This document shows positions 6,369 to 13,262 of a stretch of 13,262 nucleotides of DNA, in pieces. The notes beneath the pieces are model-generated. The model saw only the letters and a program-made list of their open reading frames with translations. It searched no databases and was not told where the DNA came from. The DNA comes from UMGS1387 sp045577475 (GTDB lineage: Bacteria; Bacillota; Clostridia; Oscillospirales; CAG-382): the NCBI GenBank assembly GCA_045577475.1, contig JAZNIM010000160.1:1-13262 (forward strand), in the 5' to 3' direction. A program made the position numbers and the translations under genes. Each line of letters starts with the position of its first letter. Position 1 is the stretch's first letter.

Positions 6369-6419
6369 ATGTTATCTTTTTTAATAAACATCTTCATGTA
6401 CGGGAAGTCCTCCCCATAC
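6369..6419 (-). promoter_or_regulatory. Structured 5' leader of rpmB
   Basis: The predicted leader is about 73 nt. Hairpin 1: GTATGGG/CCCGTAC on the minus strand (6398-6419), seven pairs with one U-G, loop GAGGACTT. Hairpin 2: ATGTT/AACAT (6369-6391), close to the ribosome binding site. Folding is by eye. An autoregulatory role for a ribosomal protein leader is plausible but inferred. Confidence 0.4.
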
Positions 6420-6430
6420 GCAACGGTGGT

Positions 6431-6459
6431 ATTATAACACATACTTTCAGAAAAATCAA
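6431..6459 (-). promoter_or_regulatory. Promoter of rpmB with extended -10
   Basis: Minus strand TTGATT (6454-6459), 17-nt spacer, TATAAT (6431-6436) with an upstream TGT (extended -10). Predicted start near 6424. Confidence 0.8.
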
Positions 6460-6462
6460 GTG

Positions 6463-6505
6463 TTTTTGCGATTTTTTTTGCATTTTTTCAAAATTTTTGA
6501 TTTTT
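6463..6505. promoter_or_regulatory. Phased A-tracts upstream of the rpmB promoter (UP element/curved DNA)
   Basis: T-runs (A-tracts on the rpmB coding strand) at 6463-6467, 6472-6479, 6483-6488 and 6494-6498 have centres about 10-10.5 bp apart, starting right behind the -35; a further run follows at 6501-6505. Such helical phasing bends DNA and resembles UP elements that boost ribosomal promoters. Confidence 0.5.
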
Positions 6506-6554
6506 GCAGAAAAATGCCTCATTTTTGGCTCTATTCTTAGCTTTGCGAGGGGTG

Positions 6555-6584
6555 AAAAAATTCAAAAAAAGTGCGTTTTTTGAA
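6555..6584 (-). terminator. AT-rich terminator-like hairpin after pcrA
   Basis: TTCAAAAAA (6561-6569) and TTTTTTGAA (6576-6584) form a 9-bp stem with one G-C pair, followed on the minus strand by TTTTTTC. It begins just past the pcrA stop. The stem is thermodynamically weak, so termination may be inefficient. The stretch from here to 6510 holds no gene. Confidence 0.45.
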
Positions 6585-6588
6585 AAAA

Positions 6589-9048
6589 TTACGATTTTTT
6601 TCTCATCTTTGCGAAGTTCCCCATAATTTTCTTTGTTCCCACCTTATCAAAGGCAACCTCGTACATCACATCGTTTGACATGGGTTTTGCCGACAGCACA
6701 AAGCCGTCACCGAAAACGGGATGTGTAACGCTGTCACCCGGTGCAAAGGCATCCGACTTTGGTGAAGGTTGGGGTTTGGGAACAGCGGTTGTCATATCCC
6801 GCTCCTTTTTCATTTTATTCCAGGGTGCATCCTCGGAGAAAATATACTCACGGTTTACGGGTGTCTGTCTTGTATATCCGCCGTAGATGCCGTATTCATT
6901 CATAAACTCCGACTGAGATGCCTCCATACGTGTGAAGTAAGCTTCCTCATACTCGCAGTACTCTTCGGGTATTTCGTCTATAAAGCGTGAACGGCGGTTG
7001 AACTCGGTTCTGCCGTAATTCATTCTTGAATTGCAATGGGTTATGAACAGCCTGCTCTTTGCTCTTGTAATGGCAACATAGCAAAGCCTTCTCTCCTCCT
7101 CCAGCTCCTCCTCGTCCATTACGGACTGAGAGTTGGGAAACAGGTTTTCCTCCATACCCGCAAGAAAAACCACGGGAAATTCAAGTCCCTTTGAAGAATG
7201 CACCGTCATCATTACAACCGCAGGTGCATCGGGGTCGTAGTTATCCACATCGGAAATAAGTGCAACCTCCTCCAAGAAGCCCGAAAGTGTTGCGGCACTG
7301 TCATTTTCCCCGTACTGAACGGCATTGGACACAAGCTCCTTTACGTTTTCTGCTCTGTCCTTGCCTTCAGCCTCATCGAGTGCCTTTGTCATTTCAAGAT
7401 ACCCTGTTTTGTTTATTACCTTTTCAACAAGAGTTCCAAGGGGCAGTACATCAACGTCCCGTGACAGCTCATCCATAAGCTCCGCAAAAAGACTGAGCCT
7501 TGCGCTGCTTCTTGAAAGGGACGGATAATTACAGGCATTTCTGCACACCGAAAGCATGTCGGTGTTTTCGTCGGTGGAAATTCTGTCAACCTCATCCACG
7601 GTGGCATCGCCTATACCCCGCTTGGGTACGTTGATAATTCTCTTAATTCTGACCTTATCGTTGGGATTTGACAGGGCACACAGGTATGCAACCACGTCCT
7701 TGACTTCTTTTCTGTCATAGAAGCGTGTGCCGCCTAAAATTCTGTAGGGTATGCCGCTCTTTGTGAACACGTTTTCAAGGCTGTTGGATTGGGCATTTGT
7801 GCGGTAGAGGATTGCAAAATCACCGAAATTATACCTGCCGTCTGCCACAAGCTCGCCTATTTTATCAACGGCATACTGTGCCTCGGCATTCTGATGCTCG
7901 CACTTTTTGACGGTTATCTTCTCACCGCCCGTATTTTCCGTCCACAAAGTTTTTCCCTTACGTCCCGAATTGTTCTTAATGACAGAGTTTGCGGCGTTTA
8001 TAATCATATCCGTTGAGCGGTAGTTCTGCTCAAGCTTTACTATTTTTGCTTTATCAAAGTTTCGGTCAAAGGACAGGATATTCTCTATCGTTGCACCTCT
8101 GAATTTATAAATACTCTGGTCGTCGTCGCCAACCACCATGATATTCTTATTTTGGTTGCAAAGCATGCTTGTAAGCACAAACTGTGCCTTATTGGTATCC
8201 TGATACTCGTCCACAAGAATGTACTTAAAGCGGTTTCTGAACTGCTCGAGAACATCGGGGCAATCATTGAAAATCTTGACGGTAAGACAGATTATATCGT
8301 CAAAATCCACCGCATTTGCCGCACGTTTTTTATTCTCATACAGCTTATACAGTCTTGCAATTCCGTTTTTACGCAAATCGTTCATAGGTACGGAAGCTGC
8401 GTACATGTTTTCGTCTATAAGCTTTTCCTTGCAACGGCTGATTTCACTCAGCACCAGCTTTGGAGGAAACATTTTATCGTTAAATTCCAGCTCTTTTACA
8501 CAGTCGGTCATAAGCTTTTTCTGGTCATCCGTGTCATAGATGGTAAAGTCACTTGCACGACCGATTTTCTCAATATGTATTCTGAGAATTTTTGCACATA
8601 CCGAGTGAAATGTTCCTGCCCAGATATTGAGTGCGGTCTCACCCAGACGTTTTTCAAGTCTTTCCTTCATTTCCTTTGCCGCCTTATTGGTAAAGGTGAT
8701 GGACAGGATTTCATAGGGACTTGCCTTGTCCACAGCAAAGGTATCAAGTGCTTTACTTAACATTTCTCTGTCGGGGTTTTCCTGCTCAGAAAGCTTTTCA
8801 AGCATGGCAATATAAGGCTCGGGCAGCTTTTCTTCGGGAATATCATTGATTTCCATGGCTCTGCCGTACTTTATAAGGTGAGCAATTCTCTGAACAAGCA
8901 CCGTTGTTTTTCCGCTTCCCGCACCTGCAAGCACAAGCAGAGGACCGTCTGAAATATACACCGCTTCCCTTTGCTTTTCATTCAGCTTTGAATAGTATTT
9001 GTCAAACAGTTTTTTTCTTACTTGTATGTATCTCTGTAGTAGAGTCAC
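6589..9048 (-). CDS. pcrA: UvrD/PcrA-type superfamily 1A DNA helicase
   Basis: An 819-aa 3'-5' DNA helicase for repair and replication-transcription conflict. Helicase motifs run in order: Q-motif LNEKQREAV (22-30), Walker A GAGSGKTT (42-49), TFTNKAAKEM (118-127), GTFHS (145-149), Walker B DEYQD (280-284), GDDDQSIYKFRGA (307-319), QNYRST (341-346), then TVHSSKGLEFPVVF and YVAITRAKSRLF. The C-terminus (about 771-819, HPVFGDGFV) matches the PcrA Tudor-like domain that contacts RNA polymerase. An acidic insert of about 45 residues (62-108) lies between motifs I and Ia and is absent in Bacillus PcrA. Start: GTG at 9048 with GGGAG 7 nt upstream. The gap to the rhamnosidase stop is only 18 nt with no terminator, so transcription may enter from that gene. 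I found no promoter of its own. Confidence 0.95.
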   Translation of the reverse strand: MTLLQRYIQVRKKLFDKYYSKLNEKQREAVYISDGPLLVLAGAGSGKTTVLVQRIAHLIKYGRAMEINDIPEEKLPEPYIAMLEKLSEQENPDREMLSKALDTFAVDKASPYEILSITFTNKAAKEMKERLEKRLGETALNIWAGTFHSVCAKILRIHIEKIGRASDFTIYDTDDQKKLMTDCVKELEFNDKMFPPKLVLSEISRCKEKLIDENMYAASVPMNDLRKNGIARLYKLYENKKRAANAVDFDDIICLTVKIFNDCPDVLEQFRNRFKYILVDEYQDTNKAQFVLTSMLCNQNKNIMVVGDDDQSIYKFRGATIENILSFDRNFDKAKIVKLEQNYRSTDMIINAANSVIKNNSGRKGKTLWTENTGGEKITVKKCEHQNAEAQYAVDKIGELVADGRYNFGDFAILYRTNAQSNSLENVFTKSGIPYRILGGTRFYDRKEVKDVVAYLCALSNPNDKVRIKRIINVPKRGIGDATVDEVDRISTDENTDMLSVCRNACNYPSLSRSSARLSLFAELMDELSRDVDVLPLGTLVEKVINKTGYLEMTKALDEAEGKDRAENVKELVSNAVQYGENDSAATLSGFLEEVALISDVDNYDPDAPAVVMMTVHSSKGLEFPVVFLAGMEENLFPNSQSVMDEEELEEERRLCYVAITRAKSRLFITHCNSRMNYGRTEFNRRSRFIDEIPEEYCEYEEAYFTRMEASQSEFMNEYGIYGGYTRQTPVNREYIFSEDAPWNKMKKERDMTTAVPKPQPSPKSDAFAPGDSVTHPVFGDGFVLSAKPMSNDVMYEVAFDKVGTKKIMGNFAKMRKKS

Positions 9049-9066
9049 GTTTTTTCTCCCTGTCTT

Positions 9067-11256
9067 TTAAATTTTACACTCGTACACATATCTTCCGCCC
9101 GTCACTGTTTGTGTGATATTCGGAAGAATTATTTCAGCAGTTGTACCTTCGGGTATCTCAAACTCGTAGCAAACGGTGTTTTCCTTATAAGTCCACGCAG
9201 ATTTAAGAGTACCGTGTCGTGTTTCAAAGGTTGTTTTTGCAAATCCAAGGCGTTTATCGGTTAAAGGCTTTATCTGAACATGCTTATAGCCTGCACCGTC
9301 ACTCAGCACCTTTATGCCGCCGATATTTGCAAACATCCAGTCAAACACGGCACCGTATGCATAATGGTTATAGGAATTCATATCCGCACTCCAGAAGGTG
9401 CCGTCCTCACGTATGCCGTCCCAGTGCTCCCACATGGTGGTTGCTCCCTTATTTACGGAATACAGCCATGAGGGGATTTTTTCCTGAAGCAGCAAATCCA
9501 TTGCAACGTCACCCTGTCCGTTATCCGAAAGTGCATGCATGATATACGGCGTTCCCACAAAGCCTGTTGTTATTCTTGTGCCGTTATCACGCACAAGCTT
9601 TTTTAGCTTTTCGGCAACGCTCTTTTTGTCGTCGCACAGGTCAAAGTGAAGTGCCAGTGCACAGGCGGTCTGGGTGTTCTGAGTAAGAATACCGTTTTCA
9701 AAGTATTTTGCCTTGAATGCTTTGACGATGTTTTCATACAGCTTTTGGTATTCAGATACGTCTTTTTCAAGCACCTTGCCTGCCTTTACAACAAGGCTTG
9801 TGCTGTATGCAAAGTAAGCAGAAGCAATATAATCCTTATCCGTTGCACCGTCATAGCTTCCGTCAAAGTTATCCATGCCAAGCCAGTCGCCGAAGTGTCT
9901 GTCACCTAGCCACAAATATTCCTCGGGTCCTCTTGAGCGAATATAGTCAACCCACTTTTTCATGGTTTCAAACTGTTCACTCAAGATTTCCTTACTGCCG
10001 TAAGCCATATACATTTCCCAAGGGCAGATTGTTGCAGCATCTCCCCAGGCGGCTGAGGTGTATTTTTCTGACCAGTTGAACACATCCGTGGGTATAAACC
10101 AGTCAACCGCACCGTTTTCTCTCTGTCTTGCCGCAAGGTCAAGCAGCCACTTTCTGAAGAAACGCTCAACGTCAAAATTTATTGCCGCAGTTCTTGCAAA
10201 AACCTGTGCATCGCCTGTCCAGCCAAGTCTTTCATTTCTCTGAGGACAGTCTGTTGGAACATCAATAAAGTTACTTTTCTGTCCCCATACAATATTATGG
10301 TAAAGCTGATTTATCTTGTCATTTCCGCACACAAAGTCGCACGTTTTCTTTATATCGGAATGTATGACTATACCCCTGAACGCAGACAGGTCAACCACAT
10401 CAAAAGGATACTCATCCAGTCTTACGTATCTGAAGCCTTGCCAAGTAAAGGTAGGTTTGAAAACCTCCGTTCCCTCTCCCGACAGCACATATGTATTCTG
10501 TGCCTTTGCCTTGCGAAGATTTTCGGTATAGAAGTTACCGTCCCTGTCAAGCACCTCTGCGTGGCTGAGAACTACCCTGTCACCGTATTTTCCGCTTATT
10601 GTAAGCTCAACATACCCTGCAAAATTCTGTCCGAAGTCAATTACTCTTTCGCCTTTTGGAGTAACAAAATACTCTACAGGCATTATTACATCCTGCTCAA
10701 GCACCTTTTCGCCTATCTGCTCTACAATATTTGTTTCAACACCCGCATCGTGCTGTGCCTTACCAAGCTCACGTATTTTCGCGGTTTTATCCACCGTTTC
10801 ACCGTTATAAATTGAGGATGAAACAATGTGGTTTGTTCGGACATTCATACTCTCATCCGAAACAACAGTCTGTTTTGTGCCGTCGTCAAATTCCATTTCA
10901 AGCTCAAAAATAATTGCAGGATTATCACCGAAAATTGTGCGGTGACCGGGACGTGTATGGAAAAGTCCGATTGCCCAGCCTTCGGCACAGATTATGCTGA
11001 TTTCATTTTCCGTTTCAAGCAGATGTGTCACATCATAGGTCTGGAACTGAAGGCGGTACTTATACTCTGTCCAGTAAGGGGTGAGCAACTCATTTCCCAC
11101 ACGCTTTCCGTTTATAAAAGCTCGGTAAAGACCGAGAGATGTAATTTTAAGAACTGCCTTTACAGGCTTTTTTTCAAGCAGGACGCTTTTATAAAAATCA
11201 TAGCAACCCTCGTTTACATATTCAGATGCTTTTATCCATTTTGAATGTTCAAACAC
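9067..11256 (-). CDS. GH78 alpha-L-rhamnosidase
   Basis: A 729-aa intracellular glycosidase (no signal peptide) that removes terminal alpha-L-rhamnose from plant glycosides or polysaccharide fragments. Domains: Bac_rhamnosid_N-like jelly roll (about 1-180, with AFINGKRVGNELLTPYWTEY), concanavalin-like strand domain (about 185-300, IDFGQNFAGYVEL), (alpha/alpha)6 catalytic barrel (about 303-645) and a C-terminal beta domain. The GH78 signature TDCPQRNERLGWTGDAQ is at 335-351, with E342 as likely general acid. MWEHWDG holds the likely base E610. NHYAYGAV with H631 is also typical. It is shorter than many GH78 enzymes (about 900 aa or more), mainly at the N-terminus. Start: GTG at 11256 with a modest SD (GGGGA). 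It is divergent from the GH116-like gene and followed closely by pcrA. Linkage or aglycone preference cannot be read. Confidence 0.93.
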   Translation of the reverse strand: MFEHSKWIKASEYVNEGCYDFYKSVLLEKKPVKAVLKITSLGLYRAFINGKRVGNELLTPYWTEYKYRLQFQTYDVTHLLETENEISIICAEGWAIGLFHTRPGHRTIFGDNPAIIFELEMEFDDGTKQTVVSDESMNVRTNHIVSSSIYNGETVDKTAKIRELGKAQHDAGVETNIVEQIGEKVLEQDVIMPVEYFVTPKGERVIDFGQNFAGYVELTISGKYGDRVVLSHAEVLDRDGNFYTENLRKAKAQNTYVLSGEGTEVFKPTFTWQGFRYVRLDEYPFDVVDLSAFRGIVIHSDIKKTCDFVCGNDKINQLYHNIVWGQKSNFIDVPTDCPQRNERLGWTGDAQVFARTAAINFDVERFFRKWLLDLAARQRENGAVDWFIPTDVFNWSEKYTSAAWGDAATICPWEMYMAYGSKEILSEQFETMKKWVDYIRSRGPEEYLWLGDRHFGDWLGMDNFDGSYDGATDKDYIASAYFAYSTSLVVKAGKVLEKDVSEYQKLYENIVKAFKAKYFENGILTQNTQTACALALHFDLCDDKKSVAEKLKKLVRDNGTRITTGFVGTPYIMHALSDNGQGDVAMDLLLQEKIPSWLYSVNKGATTMWEHWDGIREDGTFWSADMNSYNHYAYGAVFDWMFANIGGIKVLSDGAGYKHVQIKPLTDKRLGFAKTTFETRHGTLKSAWTYKENTVCYEFEIPEGTTAEIILPNITQTVTGGRYVYECKI

Positions 11257-11286
11257 TATTTTTCCCCACTTTCTCTTTCAAGCTTT

Positions 11287-11367
11287 AAAAAGGTTGAATT
11301 ACATTAAAAGTATACCACATCGCTTCCTCAAAATCAACACCAAATCATCTATTATTTTAACCTTTTT
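11287..11367. repeat. Inverted AAAAAGGTT/AACCTTTTT pair around the rhamnosidase promoter
   Basis: AAAAAGGTT (11287-11295) and its exact inverse AACCTTTTT (11359-11367) sit 72 bp apart, just downstream of the -10 and upstream of the -35 of the rhamnosidase promoter. The second copy also lies 16 bp before the -35 of the divergent promoter. It could be a pair of regulator sites, but A/T-rich repeats of this length arise by chance. Confidence 0.3.
11309..11337 (-). promoter_or_regulatory. Promoter of the rhamnosidase gene
   Basis: Minus strand TTGATT (11332-11337), 17-nt spacer, TATACT (11309-11314) preceded by TGG (extended -10). Predicted start near 11302, leader about 46 nt. The -35 is the same hexamer as at rpmB. 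Confidence 0.72.
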
Positions 11368-11382
11368 TATGCGAAAAGTGTA

Positions 11383-11411
11383 TTGACAAAAACCCGCGTC
11401 CGTTATACAAT
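11383..11411 (+). promoter_or_regulatory. Promoter of the GH116-like gene
   Basis: TTGACA (11383-11388), 17-nt spacer, TACAAT (11406-11411). Predicted start near 11418, leader about 46 nt. It is divergent from the rhamnosidase promoter, with 45 bp between the two -35 elements. Confidence 0.8.
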
Positions 11412-11463
11412 AATTATAATTGGATATTTATATTTTCTTTCAGGCAATCACGGAGGCAGGTCA

Positions 11464-13262
11464 ATGATAAAATTCACAAGCGGCGGCAAAAACAGACGGG
11501 ATATTTCCACCCCCTTGGGCGGTATTGGCACAGGCTTTACGGGACTTTCGGATAACGGAGGACTTGAAAAGCTGAAAATAGCAAGCCGTCCCGACATGCA
11601 CCTTTGGGGTAATTCATTTTTTGCCGTTAAAGCCGAAAACGGCGGAAAGCTTATTGATGCAAAAATCGCAATGGGCAAAAACACGCCTTCCTCTCAGGAC
11701 GCTCAAAGCAGCATTTATTTTTCCGGATGTGAAGCTTGCTCTTTTTTTCCGTTTACCGAGATTAAATTTGAGGATGCCTCCTTCCCTGCCAACGTGACTG
11801 TGACCGCATTTAACCCCTTTATTCCTTTGAACGACACCGATTCCTCAATTCCTGCAGCGTTTTTTGAATTTGAAGTAACAAACACAAGCGGTCATGCGAT
11901 TGACTACACGGTCTGCTGTTTGCTTGAAAACCTTTTACCCGGTTTTCGCAACACGGCAGGCTGCAGCGACAACGGTGCTGCGTACATTTACATGGACAGC
12001 AAGTACGAGCCTTCACCTTTTCTTGAAGGAAACATGTGCATTGCCACCGACGGAAAACACATTTCTTTTTGCGAATACATTGACGGTGCTTCTTCCTCTG
12101 CCGAGGATTTTTTAAAGGTATTCACCTGCGGTCACACCTTTAACGATTCAGACGGCAAAAAAAGCTGTAAAAGCGGCAAAAGCGGTGCTCTTGCCACACA
12201 TTTTTCACTGGAGCCGGGGAAAACCGGAAAAGTCAGATTTCTCATTTCCTGGTACTGTCCCTATTCCTGCTACGGTGATGAGGCTTCCTTCCGCCGCAAC
12301 TATTATGCACAGTATTTTGAAAGCAGCACCGAGTGTGCCTCATACTGCTTCAAGCATTGGGAAAGATTAAAGGCTGACACACTTGTGTTCACAAAGACGC
12401 TTCTTGAATCAACCCTTGACGACAGCATTTTACTGGCGGTATCGGACGGTCTTAGTTTGCTGAAGGGTACTTGCTGTCTGCGTCTTGACAACGGTACGTT
12501 TTACGGATTTGACAGCAAAGAATGGTTATTGTCCCCCTCGCTGATTCACCTGTTTCCCATGTTAAGCACTTCCATGATAACAAGGCTTACCAAAGAAACA
12601 GCAGAGAAAACCGACAGCAACGACTTTGACACACTTACTTGTCTTTCGGCTATTATCGGCAGTTGCCGCAGCTTTAAGCTGGGCGAAAACATAGACGAGC
12701 TGATTGAAGGCTGGTACTATCTTTCAAGGCTTTGCGACGTCTGCTTTGAAAAGCTGGCACAGCTTACAAATGACCACCTTAAAAACACGGACATCCACCT
12801 GCAATTATTATACCTTACGGCATCGGCAGCTGCAAAAGAAATTGCTTTTACCGTTGGCGACAAAAAACGAGGGGAAGCCTATTCGGCGCTTCTTGAAAGG
12901 TACAGCTCTTTAATTGACGAAAAAGAGCTTACAAAGCTTATCATGAACGAGGATAGCTATTATTCCGCCGCCCTTATGCTTGAAAACGGCAGGCTTGACG
13001 AGGCTTCAGAGCTTATTTTCTCCCTTGCGGACAACTCACAAAGCCGCAGCATGGCAAGCTACTTGCTGCTGTCTGCAATGAGCGGTTTTGAATACGATGC
13101 TTACAAAAAGCACATTGCCTTCCGACCCCTGTCGGACTACTGTCCCCTTGATTTGGGCGATACCTTCAGGTGCTTTTTCAGCGTTCGGAGCGGCTACGGT
13201 TATGTTGAGGAAGGCATTGACTACATCGAAGTCAACATGATTTCAGGAAGTCTTGACATTCG
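11464..13262 (+). CDS. GH116-like glycosidase, divergent (3' end outside window)
   Basis: 599 codons are present with no stop before the edge. The N-terminus has the GH116 (beta-glucocerebrosidase 2-type) mark PLGGIGTG at residues 17-24. Later family segments are a beta-sandwich closing with SLEPGKTGKVRFLISWY, a linker to the helical barrel with LLESTLDDSILLAVSDGLSLLK, then LDNGTFYGFD and IHLFPML (361-367). The end, SGFEYDAYKKHIAFRP and FRCFFSVRSGYG, matches the usual C-terminal segment, so little is missing. GH116 enzymes are retaining beta-glycosidases. Here the nucleophile segment before the LFP motif is shortened (D350/E353 in place of a recognisable Glu motif), the region to the acid/base Asp is compressed, and the total is short for the family. 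Activity is therefore uncertain. No signal peptide. ATG at 11464 with GGAGG 7 nt upstream. Divergent from the rhamnosidase gene. Confidence 0.8.
   Translation, partial: MIKFTSGGKNRRDISTPLGGIGTGFTGLSDNGGLEKLKIASRPDMHLWGNSFFAVKAENGGKLIDAKIAMGKNTPSSQDAQSSIYFSGCEACSFFPFTEIKFEDASFPANVTVTAFNPFIPLNDTDSSIPAAFFEFEVTNTSGHAIDYTVCCLLENLLPGFRNTAGCSDNGAAYIYMDSKYEPSPFLEGNMCIATDGKHISFCEYIDGASSSAEDFLKVFTCGHTFNDSDGKKSCKSGKSGALATHFSLEPGKTGKVRFLISWYCPYSCYGDEASFRRNYYAQYFESSTECASYCFKHWERLKADTLVFTKTLLESTLDDSILLAVSDGLSLLKGTCCLRLDNGTFYGFDSKEWLLSPSLIHLFPMLSTSMITRLTKETAEKTDSNDFDTLTCLSAIIGSCRSFKLGENIDELIEGWYYLSRLCDVCFEKLAQLTNDHLKNTDIHLQLLYLTASAAAKEIAFTVGDKKRGEAYSALLERYSSLIDEKELTKLIMNEDSYYSAALMLENGRLDEASELIFSLADNSQSRSMASYLLLSAMSGFEYDAYKKHIAFRPLSDYCPLDLGDTFRCFFSVRSGYGYVEEGIDYIEVNMISGSLDI

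Noticed and set aside
6305..6583. 92-codon plus-strand frame over the rpmB leader and upstream region
   Set aside because: Low-complexity Phe/Ile/Lys product from T-rich DNA; the region is better explained as the rpmB promoter, A-tracts and the pcrA terminator.
8152..8760. 202-codon plus-strand open frame
   Set aside because: It is antisense to pcrA, whose helicase motifs fix the true frame. The product is rich in Cys/Phe/His without a domain, and there is no good SD or promoter.
10297..10815. 172-codon plus-strand open frame
   Set aside because: Antisense shadow of the GH78 gene; no family resemblance and no ribosome binding site.

Overview
The window looks like a chromosomal piece from a low-to-moderate GC Gram-positive anaerobe of class Clostridia, probably a gut Oscillospiraceae or Lachnospiraceae-type organism. 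This rests on the strong GGAGG-type ribosome binding sites, sigma-A promoters with near-consensus hexamers and 17-nt spacers, a zinc-type bL28 ribosomal protein, a small protein that resembles the clostridial DUF6061 family, and a clostridial-style PcrA helicase with an extra insert. I see no phage, transposon, CRISPR, tRNA or rRNA gene. All gene assignments come from reading the sequence and recalling families; no search was run.

Layout: (i) 1-1190, minus strand: a KtrB/TrkH potassium transporter cut by the left edge, preceded by a 71-aa XRE-type regulator whose consensus promoter is bracketed by a repeated 9-bp motif. (ii) 1233-1687: a small DUF6061-like gene and a compact stretch of nested inverted repeats, with a short overlapping reading frame. 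(iii) 1688-4480, minus strand: a small two-helix membrane protein, an M20 metallopeptidase and a PF12831-type FAD oxidoreductase. The last two are tightly linked and driven by a promoter that overlaps the stop codon of the membrane protein gene. (iv) 4588-6046, plus strand: a MATE efflux gene with a perfect consensus promoter and a textbook terminator. (v) 6102-6588, minus strand: rpmB with its own terminator, a hairpin-containing leader, an extended -10 promoter and helically phased A-tracts upstream. (vi) 6589-11337, minus strand: a GH78 alpha-L-rhamnosidase followed 18 nt later by pcrA. (vii) 11383 to the right edge, plus strand: a GH116-like glycosidase divergent from the rhamnosidase and cut by the window end.

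How the genes may work together: the GH78 and GH116-like genes are divergently transcribed from one 207-bp intergenic region and both lack signal peptides. This would fit stepwise intracellular deglycosylation of a rhamnosylated beta-glycoside, but the GH116-like protein appears to have lost or changed the usual catalytic segments. The peptidase and FAD oxidoreductase form a two-gene unit of unknown substrate. The XRE regulator and potassium transporter are probably co-transcribed, with the regulator likely autoregulated. The rest is housekeeping (rpmB, pcrA) or export (MATE). No intergenic stretch exceeds 300 bases. I found no clear novel defence or mobile system; the best candidates for undescribed biology are the structured DUF6061 leader region, the divergent GH116-like protein and the rpmB upstream/leader region.
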